Shown here one piece after another: positions 49,024 to 59,999 of a stretch of DNA of 64,000 nt. The notes beneath the pieces were generated by a model. It was not told where the DNA came from. It did not search any database and saw only the letters and a program-made list of their open reading frames with translations. The translations under genes were made by a program, and so were the position numbers. This DNA comes from Castellaniella sp034675905 (GTDB taxonomy: Bacteria > Pseudomonadota > Gammaproteobacteria > Burkholderiales > Burkholderiaceae_B), in NCBI RefSeq assembly GCF_034675905.1, contig NZ_JAUCCV010000010.1, forward strand, positions 744,001 through 808,000. The letters are read 5' to 3'. Position 1 is the stretch's first letter; each line of letters opens with the position of its first letter.

Positions 49024-51198
49024 TCAAGCTTTCGCAGCCAGTTCGGCTTTTTTCACCTGACGCCAGTGGTGCAGCAGCGGTTCGGTGTAGCCGTTGGGCT
49101 GTTCCAGGCCCTTGAAGATCAGATCGCTGGCGGCCTTGAAAGCGCAGGATGTGTCGAAATGGCCGTCCATGGGTTCGTAGACGTCGTCGCCGGCGTTTTG
49201 CTTGTCCACGACGGCAGACATGCGGCGCAGGGTTTCTTCAACCTGGGCGCGGTTGGTGACGCCGTGCAGCAGCCAGTTGACGATGTGCTGGCTGGAAATC
49301 CGCAGCGTGGCGCGGTCTTCCATCAGGCCGACGTCATGGATGTCGGGGACTTTCGAGCAGCCCACGCCTTGGTCGATCCAGCGCACCACGTAGCCCAGGA
49401 TGCCTTGGCAGTTGTTGTCCAGTTCCTGCTGGATCTGTTTGGGCGTCCAGGTGGGGGCGGCAGTCACCGGCACGGTCAGGATGCGGTCGGTGTAGTCCTC
49501 GTGGCGGCCTTCCAGGGACTTTTGCACTTCGACCACATCGACCTGATGGTAGTGCAGGGCATGCAGTGTAGCGGCGGTCGGCGACGGCACCCAGGCCGTG
49601 TTGCCGCCGGCCCTGACCTGGCCGATTTTCTGTTCGAGCATGGCGGCCATCAGGTCCGGCATGGCCCACATGCCCTTGCCGATCTGGGCATGGCCGCGCA
49701 AGCCGCATTCCAGGCCGGTCTGCACGTTGTTCAGCTCGTAGGCCTGGATCCAGGCCTGGGATTTCATGTCGTGCTTGCGCACCATGACGCCGGCGCGCAT
49801 GGACGTGTGCAGTTCGTCGCCCGTGCGGTCCAGGAACCCTGTGTTGATGAATACCACGCGTTCGGTGGCGGCGGCGATGCAGGCTTTCAGATTGACGCTG
49901 GTGCGGCGTTCTTCGTCCATGATGCCCATCTTGATGGTGTTGGGCGCCAGGCCCAGCAGCGTTTCGACGCGGCCAAAGACTTCGCTGGCAAAGGCGACTT
50001 CGTCGGGGCCGTGCATTTTCGGCTTGACGATGTAGATGGATCCGGTGCGGGAGTTCTTGCGGGCCTTCAGGTCGTGGACGGCGATCAGCGACGTGCACAC
50101 GGCATCCAGGATGCCTTCGGGGATTTCCAGGCCGTCGCGGTCGAGGATGGCGGGGTTCGTCATCAGGTGGCCGACATTGCGCACGAACATCAGGGCGCGG
50201 CTATGCAGGGTTCCGGTGCCGCCGTCGCGGGCGACGTATTCGCGGTCCGGGTTCAGGCGGCGGGTGATGGTCTTGCCGCCCTTCACCAGGTCTTCGGACA
50301 GGTCGCCCTTCATCAGGCCCAGCCAGTTGCGGTAGGCGACGACCTTGTCGTCGGCGTCGACGGCGGCGATCGAGTCCTCGCAGTCCATGATGGTGGTCAG
50401 GGCGGATTCGACGACCACGTCCTTGATGTGGGCGGCGTCGGTCTTGCCGATGGGCGATTGGGCGTCGAACTGGATTTCAAAGTGCAGGCCGTGATGGCGG
50501 AACACCAGGGCCTGAGGCGCGGCAGCGTCGCCGCGATGGCCCAGGAATGCCTGGGCATCGGCCAGACGCGTGGTCGCGCCGTCTTTCAGCGTGACCTGCA
50601 GTTCGCCGTTGACGACGGCATAGCCGGTGGCGTCGCTGTGCGAGCCCTGCGCCAGGGTGATGCTGTCGTTCAGGAATTGGCGGGCGAAGGCGATGACACG
50701 GGCGCCGCGCACCGGGTTGTAGCTGTTGCCGCGTGCGGCGCCATCCGTATCGGGGATGGCGTCGGTGCCGTACAGGGCGTCGTACAGGCTGCCCCAGCGT
50801 GCATTGGCGGCGTTCAGGGCGTAGCGGGCGTTCATGACCGGCACGACCAGCTGCGGGCCGGCTTGCGCCGTGATTTCCGTATCGACGTTGGCGGTGGTCA
50901 CGGCGACCTTGGCCGGGGCGTCTTTCAGGTAGCCGATCTGGTGCAAAAAGGCGCGGTAGGCAGCCGGGTCGGCGATGGGGCCGGGGTGCTGGCCGTACCA
51001 GTCGTCCATGGCGGCCTGGATGCGGTCGCGTTCGGCCAGCAGGGCGCGGTTTTTCGGCGCCAGATCATGCACGATCGCCGCCAGCCCTTCCCAGAAGGCG
51101 GCGGGCTGCACCCCGGTGCCGGGCAGTGCTTCCTGTTCGAGGAACTGGTGCAGCACGGCTGCGACCTGGAGTCCATGGCTGGAAATGCGATCGGTCAT
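49024..51198 (-). CDS. glcB: Malate synthase G
   Basis: 724 residues, the standard length of the monomeric form. It condenses glyoxylate and acetyl-CoA to malate. Typical segments are ALTTIMDCEDSIAAVDADDK (catalytic region), GTLHSRALMFVRNVGHLMTN, KMGIMDEERRTSVNLKACIA and NCQGILGYVVRWIDQGVGCS. It lies next to the glyoxylate carboligase operon but is separated from pyk by a terminator and its own 176-bp leader, so it probably has its own promoter. Confidence 0.97.
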   Translation of the reverse strand: MTDRISSHGLQVAAVLHQFLEQEALPGTGVQPAAFWEGLAAIVHDLAPKNRALLAERDRIQAAMDDWYGQHPGPIADPAAYRAFLHQIGYLKDAPAKVAVTTANVDTEITAQAGPQLVVPVMNARYALNAANARWGSLYDALYGTDAIPDTDGAARGNSYNPVRGARVIAFARQFLNDSITLAQGSHSDATGYAVVNGELQVTLKDGATTRLADAQAFLGHRGDAAAPQALVFRHHGLHFEIQFDAQSPIGKTDAAHIKDVVVESALTTIMDCEDSIAAVDADDKVVAYRNWLGLMKGDLSEDLVKGGKTITRRLNPDREYVARDGGTGTLHSRALMFVRNVGHLMTNPAILDRDGLEIPEGILDAVCTSLIAVHDLKARKNSRTGSIYIVKPKMHGPDEVAFASEVFGRVETLLGLAPNTIKMGIMDEERRTSVNLKACIAAATERVVFINTGFLDRTGDELHTSMRAGVMVRKHDMKSQAWIQAYELNNVQTGLECGLRGHAQIGKGMWAMPDLMAAMLEQKIGQVRAGGNTAWVPSPTAATLHALHYHQVDVVEVQKSLEGRHEDYTDRILTVPVTAAPTWTPKQIQQELDNNCQGILGYVVRWIDQGVGCSKVPDIHDVGLMEDRATLRISSQHIVNWLLHGVTNRAQVEETLRRMSAVVDKQNAGDDVYEPMDGHFDTSCAFKAASDLIFKGLEQPNGYTEPLLHHWRQVKKAELAAKA

Positions 51199-51321
51199 GA
51201 TGGTCCTTGGCTAATCTGAAGATCAATCCCAGGATTATAGGCAGTCTTCTATAAGAGTTAAAGGGTGATGAAGAGGGCCTGCAGGTTGTGCGATTCTGGC
51301 TAAGGCATTGATGTCACAAAG

Positions 51322-51349
51322 AAAAGGCCCGCATCCTAAGAAGCGGGCC
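51322..51349 (-). terminator. Terminator at the end of the gcl operon (after pyk)
   Basis: On the minus strand GGCCCGC (51349-51343), loop, GCGGGCC (51332-51326), then TTTTC. It lies 26 bp downstream of the pyk stop and separates it from the glcB promoter region. Confidence 0.8.
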
Positions 51350-51374
51350 GGCTATATGCCAGTGCAGATACTGC

Positions 51375-52799
51375 TTATTTTTCCGGCACCTGGGCGATGT
51401 GCAGCAGGTTGGTGCTGCCGCTGCGGCCAAACGGCAGGCCGGCAATGACGATCAGCGTGTCGCCCGGTGCAGCCAGCCCCGACTGTCGGGCGGCGTCCGT
51501 GGCGCAGCGGATCATTTCGCTGGATTCCTGCAGCTGCTCGGGAAAGTGCACCGGGCGCACGCCCCAGGCCAGCGCCAGGCGGCGGGCCGTGCGTTGCTCG
51601 GAGGTCAGTGCCAGAATCGGCGTGATGGGCCGTTCGCGGCAGGCCCGCAGGGCGCTGAATCCCGACGCTGTGTAGGCAACGGTAGCAGCAGGCTCCAGCA
51701 GGCCCGCCACGCGGCGCAGCGCACAGCAAATGGCGTCCGGGATGTTGGATTCGGCGGGGCTGTGGGTGGCGTCCAGGTTGGCTCGCCAGGAAGGATCGGC
51801 CTCCACCTCGCAGATGATGCGGGCCATGATGGTGACGGCTTCGAGCGGATATTGGCCGGATGCCGATTCGGCGGACAGCATGACGGCGTCCGCCCCGCTG
51901 TAGACGGCGGTGGCCACGTCGGACGCTTCGGCCCGTGTGGGCACCGGGGCGGTGATCATGGATTCCAGCATCTGGGTGGCGACCACCACGGGTTTGCCGG
52001 CGGCGCGGGCATGGCGCACGATGCGTTGCTGCAGCACCGGCACGCGCTGCGGCGGCAGTTCTACGCCCAGGTCGCCGCGGGCGACCATGATGCCGTCGGC
52101 CTGGTCGATGATGGCGTCCAGATGATCGATGGCGGCGGGTTTTTCCAGTTTCGCCATGATCCAGGCCTGGTCGCCGATCAGGCTGCGGGCCTCGATGATG
52201 TCTTCGGGACGCTGCACAAACGACAGCGCCACCCAGTCCACGCCCAGCGACAGGCCAAAGGCCAGATCGGCGCGGTCTTTCGGGGTCAGGGGAGAAATCG
52301 GCAGGATGACGCCTGGCACGTTCACGCCTTTGCGGTCGGACAAGGGGCCGCCCACCATGACGGTGGTCTCGGCGAAGTCCGGGCCGTGGCGGTCCACGCG
52401 CAGGCGCAGCTTGCCATCGTCCAGCAGCAGGTCGGTGCCGTCTTCCAGGGCGGCGAAGATTTCCGGGTGCGGCAGGTTGGCGCGTTGCGTATTGCCTTCG
52501 GCCGGGTCCAGATCCAGGCGAAAGTCCTGGCCCGCCTGCAGGGTGATCTTGCCGCCGCCGATTTTTCCGACCCGCAGCTTGGGGCCTTGCAGATCCATCA
52601 GAATGCCGATGGGACGGCCGATGTCCTGTTCGATCTGACGGATGATGCGGTAGCGTTCGGCATGGTCTTCGTGGCTGCCGTGGCTGAAGTTCAGGCGAAA
52701 GACATTGGCGCCGGCATCGACCAGGGCGCGGATCTGTTCTGGGGTGGAGCTGGCGGGGCCCAGAGTCGCCAGGATGCGGGCGCGGCGTTCGGTGCTCAT
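51375..52799 (-). CDS. pyk: Pyruvate kinase
   Basis: 474 residues. Conserved blocks are RARILATLGPASSTPEQIRA, LMDLQGPKLRVGKIGGGKIT, IMVARGDLGVELPPQRVPVL and VATQMLESMITAPVPTRAEA. It makes ATP and pyruvate from phosphoenolpyruvate. Here it is the last gene of the gcl-hyi-glxR-ttuD-glcG-pyk series, completing the glycerate route from glyoxylate to pyruvate. Its start overlaps the glcG stop by 4 bp. Pseudomonas has a similar pykF in its gcl operon. Confidence 0.96.
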   Translation of the reverse strand: MSTERRARILATLGPASSTPEQIRALVDAGANVFRLNFSHGSHEDHAERYRIIRQIEQDIGRPIGILMDLQGPKLRVGKIGGGKITLQAGQDFRLDLDPAEGNTQRANLPHPEIFAALEDGTDLLLDDGKLRLRVDRHGPDFAETTVMVGGPLSDRKGVNVPGVILPISPLTPKDRADLAFGLSLGVDWVALSFVQRPEDIIEARSLIGDQAWIMAKLEKPAAIDHLDAIIDQADGIMVARGDLGVELPPQRVPVLQQRIVRHARAAGKPVVVATQMLESMITAPVPTRAEASDVATAVYSGADAVMLSAESASGQYPLEAVTIMARIICEVEADPSWRANLDATHSPAESNIPDAICCALRRVAGLLEPAATVAYTASGFSALRACRERPITPILALTSEQRTARRLALAWGVRPVHFPEQLQESSEMIRCATDAARQSGLAAPGDTLIVIAGLPFGRSGSTNLLHIAQVPEK

Positions 52800-53239
52800 G
52801 CCGGTTTTCCTTGGTACAGGTGTTCGGCCAGGTGGGCCGGACCGTCCAGCGCGGCGACGCCGGCGCGGGCGACCTGGGCGTCCTGGCCGGCTTGCACGCC
52901 CGATACGCCGACGGCGCCGACCACCAGGCTGTCGTAGTAAATGGGTTCGCCGCCTTCCAGGGGCACGACCGGCATGGACAGGGCGGCGATGCGGCCCTGA
53001 TTGACCATGTCTTCGTAGACTTTGCTGGGTTTGCCGCTGAGCACGCAGGCGCGCGCCTTGTCAGGGGCGACCATGGCGCTCATGATCGGCGCGGCATCCA
53101 TGCGTTGCAGCCAGAGCGGGTAGCCGCCGGCGTCACAGATGGCGATGCTGACATTCCAGCCGTTCTGGCGGGCTTCGTCCTCGGCGGCGGCCGCCATGCG
53201 GCGGGCATCGTCCAGGGTCAGGACACGAATTGTTTTCAT
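52796..53239 (-). CDS. glcG: GlcG/HbpS-family protein
   Basis: 147 residues, DUF336 family. Typical parts are LTLDDARRMAAAAEDEARQN, VSIAICDAGGYPLWLQRMDA and the C-terminal GGEPIYYDSLVVGAVGVSGV. The family includes GlcG of glycolate operons and the heme-binding HbpS; the molecular function is not settled. It lies between ttuD and pyk with a 28-bp gap and a 4-bp overlap, so it is part of the operon. Confidence 0.88.
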   Translation of the reverse strand: MKTIRVLTLDDARRMAAAAEDEARQNGWNVSIAICDAGGYPLWLQRMDAAPIMSAMVAPDKARACVLSGKPSKVYEDMVNQGRIAALSMPVVPLEGGEPIYYDSLVVGAVGVSGVQAGQDAQVARAGVAALDGPAHLAEHLYQGKPA

Positions 53240-53267
53240 GCGGTGTCTCCTTTGGCGAACCGTCCTG

Positions 53268-54527
53268 TCACAGGATCAGGATGGCGCGAAAATCATTGAC
53301 GTTGGTCAGGGTCGGGCCGGTGATCAGGGAATCTCCCAGGCGCTCGAAGAATCCGTGGCCGTCGTTATCGTCCAGGTGGGCGCGAGGCGGCATGCCGGCC
53401 ATCCAGGCGCGGGCCAGGGTATCGGGGGTGATCAGGGCGCCGGCGATTTCCTCCTGGCCATCGACGCCGTCCGTATCGCCCGCCAGGGCGTAGATGTTGC
53501 TGGCGCCGTCCAGGGCGATGGCGGTGGACAGCAGGCATTCCACATTGCGTCCGCCGCGGCCTTGGCCGCGCACGGTGACGGTGGTTTCACCGCCCGACAA
53601 CAATACGCAGGGTGCGGGCACGGGTTGGCCGTGGGCGTGGACCTGCAAGGCGATGCCAGCCAGCACCTTGCCCACGTCACGGGCTTCGCCCTCGATGCGG
53701 TCGCCCAGCAGCACCGGGGTGATGCCGGCAGCGCGGGCCACGTCGGCGGCGGCTTCCAGCGCCATCTGCGGGGTGGCGATCAGATGGGTTTCCACGCGGG
53801 CCAGCAGCGGGTCGCCGGGCTTCAGGGTTTCGCCTCGGCCCGATTCCAGCAGGGCGCGGGCGCCCGCCGGCAGGGCGATGCCGTAGCGGCGCACGATGTC
53901 CAGCGCATCGGCGCAGGTGCTGGGGTCAGCGACCGTGGGGCCGGAGGCAATGTCGTTGGGCTGGTCGCCGGGCACGTCGGAAATCAGCAGATTGATCACG
54001 CGCGCGGGGGCGCAGGCGGCCGCCAGGCGTCCACCCTTGATGCCAGACAGGTGGCGGCGCACGCAGTTCATCTCGGCAATCGTCGCGCCGGATTTCAGCA
54101 GGGCGCGGTTGATGGCCTGCTTGTCGGCCAGGGTGACGCCAGCGCCCGGCACGGGCAGCAGCGACGATCCGCCGCCGGAAATCAGACAGATCACCAGGTC
54201 GTCGGCTGTCAGGTCCCGCACTTGATCGAACAGGCGCTGGGCGGCGTGTTCGCCGGCTTCGTCGGGGACCGGGTGGGCGGCTTCCAGGATTTCCAGGCGT
54301 TCGCAGGGCACGGCGTAGCCGTAGCGGGTGACGATGACGCCTTCCAGCGGACCCGGCCAGTGTTTTTCAAACGCCTGCGCCATGGCGGCTGAGGCCTTGC
54401 CTGCGCCGATCACGATGGTGCGGCCCTTGGGGGGCGTCGGCAAAAAGGCGGGGATGCAGTGTTCCGGCTGGGCAGCGCGCACGGCGGCCTGGAACATGCG
54501 GGTCAGAAGATCGCGGGGTTCTGTCAT
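53268..54527 (-). CDS. ttuD: Glycerate 2-kinase (TtuD/GckA, MOFRL family)
   Basis: 419 residues from the ATG at 54527 (MTEPRDLLTRMFQAAVRAAQ). Family motifs: TIVIGAGKASAAMAQAFEKH, VICLISGGGSSLLPVPGAGV, NCVRRHLSGIKGGRLAAACA, and C-terminal MOFRL block VYAL-like IYALAGDTDGVDGQEEIAGA. Historically called hydroxypyruvate reductase TtuD; the reaction is phosphorylation of D-glycerate to 2-phosphoglycerate. It is the third enzyme after Gcl in this operon. Confidence 0.93.
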   Translation of the reverse strand: MTEPRDLLTRMFQAAVRAAQPEHCIPAFLPTPPKGRTIVIGAGKASAAMAQAFEKHWPGPLEGVIVTRYGYAVPCERLEILEAAHPVPDEAGEHAAQRLFDQVRDLTADDLVICLISGGGSSLLPVPGAGVTLADKQAINRALLKSGATIAEMNCVRRHLSGIKGGRLAAACAPARVINLLISDVPGDQPNDIASGPTVADPSTCADALDIVRRYGIALPAGARALLESGRGETLKPGDPLLARVETHLIATPQMALEAAADVARAAGITPVLLGDRIEGEARDVGKVLAGIALQVHAHGQPVPAPCVLLSGGETTVTVRGQGRGGRNVECLLSTAIALDGASNIYALAGDTDGVDGQEEIAGALITPDTLARAWMAGMPPRAHLDDNDGHGFFERLGDSLITGPTLTNVNDFRAILIL

Positions 54528-54624
54528 GAGACGTCCGTGCAAGAGGCAGTGCAAAACAGCGGATTCGCGCGGCGGGGCCTGGGGGTTCAGGTCCCGTCGC
54601 GTGATCCGGGATGCCGGCAGCGGT

Positions 54625-55509
54625 TTACTGGCCGATCTCGTGGTTAGCCATGATCTCCAGCGCGCGCACCATGCCGGAATGATCCCATGCCGCGCCGCCG
54701 TGCGCCACGCAGGAGTTGAACAGTTCCTGGGCCACGGCGGTGCTGGGCAAAGACAGACCCAGCTGGCGCGCGGTGGTCAGGGCCAGGTTCAGGTCCTTCT
54801 GGTGCAGATTGATGCGAAAGCCCGGGTCAAAGGTGCGCTTGACCATGCGCTCGCCGTGCACTTCCAGGATGCGCGAGCTGGCAAAACCGCCCATCAGGGC
54901 CTGGCGCACCTTGGCCGGATCGGCGCCGGCCTTGGAGGCCAGCACCAGGGCTTCGCCCACGGCTTCGATGGTCAGGGCGACGATGATCTGGTTGGCGACC
55001 TTGGTGGTCTGGCCGTCGCCGTTGCCGCCGACCAGGGTGATGTTCTTGCCCATCAGCTCGAAGATCGATTGGCATTGGTCAAAGGCCGCCTGGCTGCCGC
55101 CGATCATGATGGTCAGGCTGGCGGCCTTGGCGCCGACTTCTCCGCCGGACACCGGGGCGTCCAGGTATTCGCAGCCCAGGGCGTTGATCTTCTTGGCGAA
55201 TTCCTTGGTGGCGACGGGCGAGATCGAGCTCATGTCGATCACGATCTTGCCCTTGGACAGGCCGGCGGCCACGCCGTTTTCACCGAACAGGACGGCTTCG
55301 ACGTCCGGGGTGTCGGGCACCATGACGATGATGATGTCGGATGCCTTGGCGACTTCAGTGCTGTTGGCCAGCGCCTTGGCGCCCGCGTCCAGCAGGCTTT
55401 GCGGGGTCTTGCCCACGGTGTAGGTGACCAGCGTGTGGCCGCCCTGGATGAGATTGGCCGCCATGGGGGTGCCCATGATACCCAGACCGATGAAACCGAT
55501 ATTAGCCAT
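54625..55509 (-). CDS. glxR: Tartronate semialdehyde reductase (2-hydroxy-3-oxopropionate reductase)
   Basis: 294 residues of the beta-hydroxyacid dehydrogenase family. NAD-binding start IGFIGLGIMGTPMAANLIQG; substrate motif DAPVSGGEVGAKAASLTIMI; catalytic Lys region TTKVANQIIVALTIEAVGEA. It reduces tartronate semialdehyde, the Gcl product, to D-glycerate. It lies between hyi and ttuD. Confidence 0.95.
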   Translation of the reverse strand: MANIGFIGLGIMGTPMAANLIQGGHTLVTYTVGKTPQSLLDAGAKALANSTEVAKASDIIIVMVPDTPDVEAVLFGENGVAAGLSKGKIVIDMSSISPVATKEFAKKINALGCEYLDAPVSGGEVGAKAASLTIMIGGSQAAFDQCQSIFELMGKNITLVGGNGDGQTTKVANQIIVALTIEAVGEALVLASKAGADPAKVRQALMGGFASSRILEVHGERMVKRTFDPGFRINLHQKDLNLALTTARQLGLSLPSTAVAQELFNSCVAHGGAAWDHSGMVRALEIMANHEIGQ

Positions 55510-55546
55510 GTGAGTGCTCCTTGATGTTCGTGTGGGGGTGTCTGTG

Positions 55547-56323
55547 TCAGGCCAGCGCCTGGATCCAGCCCAGACCGTCTTCAGTGCGGGCGGCGGGTTT
55601 GTATTCGCAGCCGATCCAGCCCGTGTAGCCGGTCTGGTCGATGTGGCGCAGCAGCCAGCGATAGTTGATTTCGCCCGTGCCGGGTTCGTTGCGCCCGGGG
55701 TTGTCGGCCAGTTGGATGTGACCGATGGACCCCAGATGCTTGCTGATCGTATTGCCCAGCTCGCCTTCCATGCGCTGCGCGTGATAGATGTCGTATTGCA
55801 CGTGCAGATTGTCGGAGCCGACCTCGGCGATGATGGCCAGGGCCTGATCCGTGCGGCTCAGGAAAAAGCCGGGGATGTCGAAGGTATTGATGGGCTCGAT
55901 GACCAGGCGGATGCCGGCCTTTTTCAGTTCGGCGGCGGCAAAGCGCAGGTTGTTCACAAAGGTCTGGTGCGCGGCGGCCTGGTCGACACCGGCCGGAACC
56001 TTGCCGGCCAGGCAGTTCACCTGGGTGCAGCCCAGGGCCTGAGCGTAATCGATGGCCCGGGCGACGCCTTGCTTGAACTCTTCGACGCGGTCCGGGTGGC
56101 AGGCGATGCCGCGCTCACCGGCGTCCCAGTCGCCGGCGGGCAGGTTGTGCAGCACCTGGACCAGACCGTTGTCCTTCAGGCGCTTGGCCAGGTCTTCTTT
56201 GGGGTAGGCGTAGGGAAACAGGTATTCGACGCCTTGGAAACCGGCTTTGGCGGCGGCGGCGAAGCGGTCCAGAAAATCGATCTCGGTGAACAGCATCGAG
56301 AGATTGGCGGCAAATTTCGGCAT
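55547..56323 (-). CDS. hyi: Hydroxypyruvate isomerase
   Basis: 258 residues, xylose-isomerase-like TIM barrel (PKFAANLSMLFTEIDFLDRF; AKAGFQGVEYLFPYAYPKED; LVIEPINTFDIPGFFLSRTD). It interconverts hydroxypyruvate and tartronate semialdehyde. It is second in the operon, 60 bp after gcl and 37 bp before glxR. Confidence 0.95.
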   Translation of the reverse strand: MPKFAANLSMLFTEIDFLDRFAAAAKAGFQGVEYLFPYAYPKEDLAKRLKDNGLVQVLHNLPAGDWDAGERGIACHPDRVEEFKQGVARAIDYAQALGCTQVNCLAGKVPAGVDQAAAHQTFVNNLRFAAAELKKAGIRLVIEPINTFDIPGFFLSRTDQALAIIAEVGSDNLHVQYDIYHAQRMEGELGNTISKHLGSIGHIQLADNPGRNEPGTGEINYRWLLRHIDQTGYTGWIGCEYKPAARTEDGLGWIQALA

Positions 56324-56383
56324 GAGTGACTCCTTGGGGTTTCCGTGGCGGCCCTGCGCGGCGGGGCTGCCACGGGGCCGGTC

Positions 56384-58165
<1,782 letters not shown>

Positions 58166-58253
58166 GATTACTCCTTGGTCTGATCTGTTAGGTCTGCGAG
58201 TCTGGAACCAGCATAAAGAAAGGCATCCAGGACAGGAATCCCCATGAGTCTCG

Positions 58254-58288
58254 TTTCTGTCGATACTATAAGTATCTGATAACAGAAA
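58254..58288. promoter_or_regulatory. Nested dyad between gcl and its divergent LysR gene
   Basis: Outer arms TTTCTGT (58254-58260) and ACAGAAA (58282-58288); inner arms GATAC (58262-58266) and GTATC (58272-58276) around TATAA. It lies about 90 bp upstream of gcl and 98 bp upstream of the LysR gene, the right place for a LysR-type regulator site controlling both. Seen by eye. Confidence 0.55.
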
Positions 58289-58386
58289 GCTGGAGTAGAA
58301 TTTCTGAACGGAAGAGAGGCGTTGATTGCATCGATATTCCCTGTCGCACAAGGACATGGCAGTTGTTTCAGGCATCGGAGACCAGC

Positions 58387-59298
58387 ATGGGCCGCTATAC
58401 CGACATCAGCAGTTTTGTATTGATTGCCGATAAGGGCAGTTTCGCGGCGGCTGCCCTGGTGGAAGGCGTCACGCCGGTGGTCATGGGGCGGCGTCTGACG
58501 GCGTTGGAAAAGCGCCTGGGCGTGCAGCTGATGCACCGCTCGACGCGCGGCCTGGTGCTGACCGAACTGGGCGAACGCTATCTGGAGCAATGCCAGCAGC
58601 TGATTCAGGATTTCGATGCAGCCGACGCCAGCATCGTCGCGCGCCGGCGCACGCTGAGCGGCCATCTGGTGGTGTCGGCGCCGGCGTCGTTCGGGCGCCA
58701 GCATGTCGCGCCGCATGCGCTGGCGTTTCGCCAGCGCTACCCGGATCTGGCGCTGTCCTTCAATTTCACCGACAGCGTGGTGGATCTGGTGCGCGAGGGC
58801 TATGACATGGCGATCCGTATCGGCGAAGTCACGGACCCGAACTATGTCGCGGTGCGGCTGTTTCCCAACCAGCGTGTCGTCTGCGGCACCCCGGCCTATT
58901 TCGAATCGCATGGCGTGCCCAGGGTGCCCGAAGATCTGGTGCGGCATAATTGCCTGGCCTTCAATCTGCAAGGCGGTCAGCATCGCGGCTGGACTTTCGT
59001 GCGCGACGGCAAGCCTTTTGCCGTGCGGGTGCGGGGGGATCTGGCGTGCAATGACGGCGAATTGCTTTATGAATGGGTCCGCCAGGGCCTGGGCATCGGC
59101 TGGCGCTCTACCTGGGAAATCCAGCGTGAACTGAAGCGCGGCGAACTGGTGACGGTGCTGGATGAATTCGCCCTGCCCGCCTACGACATCCAGGCGGTCT
59201 ACCCGCAGCAGCGGTATCTGCCGGCCAAGGTGCGCTATTTCATTGATGATTTAAAGCTTCATTACCAGCAGGCCGGGTACTGGGAAGGCGGGCGATGA
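58387..59298 (+). CDS. LysR-family regulator, probably of the gcl operon
   Basis: 303 residues. N-terminal winged helix (TDISSFVLIADKGSFAAAAL; MGRRLTALEKRLGVQLMHRS; TRGLVLTELGERYLEQCQQL), then a LysR-substrate domain of the CrgA/DmlR type (SGHLVVSAPASFGRQHVAPH; YDMAIRIGEVTDPNYVAVRL). Start ATG 58387; a TTG at 58363 is weaker. It is divergent from gcl across 221 bp, which suggests it senses glyoxylate or a related acid. Ligand not known. Confidence 0.88.
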   Translation: MGRYTDISSFVLIADKGSFAAAALVEGVTPVVMGRRLTALEKRLGVQLMHRSTRGLVLTELGERYLEQCQQLIQDFDAADASIVARRRTLSGHLVVSAPASFGRQHVAPHALAFRQRYPDLALSFNFTDSVVDLVREGYDMAIRIGEVTDPNYVAVRLFPNQRVVCGTPAYFESHGVPRVPEDLVRHNCLAFNLQGGQHRGWTFVRDGKPFAVRVRGDLACNDGELLYEWVRQGLGIGWRSTWEIQRELKRGELVTVLDEFALPAYDIQAVYPQQRYLPAKVRYFIDDLKLHYQQAGYWEGGR

Positions 59299-59314
59299 AA
59301 GGGGTGGATCATGC

Positions 59315-59998
59315 GTGAACTCTATTCTTTTTTTTAATAGCTCAGCGGCGTATCGCGTGCGCATCGCTTTGGGCCTGAAGGGGCTGGATTACAGGATCGT
59401 GCCTGTTGACCTACTGAAAAAAGGCGGGGGCGAGCAGCGCGATGCGGCCTATCTGGACCGCAATCCGGCAGGTCTGGTGCCGGTGCTGGTAGATGACAGA
59501 CACGTCCTGACTCAGTCGCTGGCCATCATCGAGTACCTGGACGAGGTGTACAGGACCCCGCCGCTGTTGCCGCCGGATCCGGTGGGCCGCGCCCGGGTGC
59601 GGGCGCTGGCCTTGTCCATCGCAGCCGATATTCATCCCTTGAATAATCTGCGGGTGCTGCGCCGGCTGGCGCATGATCTGCAGATAGAGAAACCCGCCCG
59701 TGACGACTGGTATCGGCATTGGGTCATGGTGGGCTTCCAGGCCCTGGAGGCGCATCTGCGGTCTTCCGACACCGGACGGTGCTGTCATGGGGATGACCCG
59801 GGGTTGGCGGATTGCTGCCTGATTCCTCAGGTCCACAATGCGCGCCGTCTCCAGGTCGATATGGCGGCCTATCCCAATATAGAGCGTATCGCGGTCTATT
59901 GCGGTGATCTGCCGGCCTTCCGCGCCGCGCATCCGGATGTCCAACCGGACGCGCATCCCCAGGTGAAAAGACAGGATGTGCGCCCGGGGGCAGGCTAA
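59315..59998 (+). CDS. maiA: Zeta-class glutathione transferase, maleylacetoacetate/maleylpyruvate isomerase-like
   Basis: 227 residues as read from GTG 59315. The zeta GST catalytic block NSSAAYRVRIALGLKGLDYR is near the start, followed by LDRNPAGLVPVLVDDRHVLT and TQSLAIIEYLDEVYRTPPLL. It isomerises maleyl compounds in aromatic catabolism using glutathione. The family start is normally M-LYS-F-SSAAYR; ATG 59311, with GGGGTGG before it, reads MRELYSFF and would join in frame if the T8 run at 59328-59335 had seven T. So the true start may be 59311, with the tract miscounted or variable. No other aromatic-pathway gene is adjacent. Confidence 0.8.
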   Translation: MNSILFFNSSAAYRVRIALGLKGLDYRIVPVDLLKKGGGEQRDAAYLDRNPAGLVPVLVDDRHVLTQSLAIIEYLDEVYRTPPLLPPDPVGRARVRALALSIAADIHPLNNLRVLRRLAHDLQIEKPARDDWYRHWVMVGFQALEAHLRSSDTGRCCHGDDPGLADCCLIPQVHNARRLQVDMAAYPNIERIAVYCGDLPAFRAAHPDVQPDAHPQVKRQDVRPGAG

Positions 59999-59999
59999 A

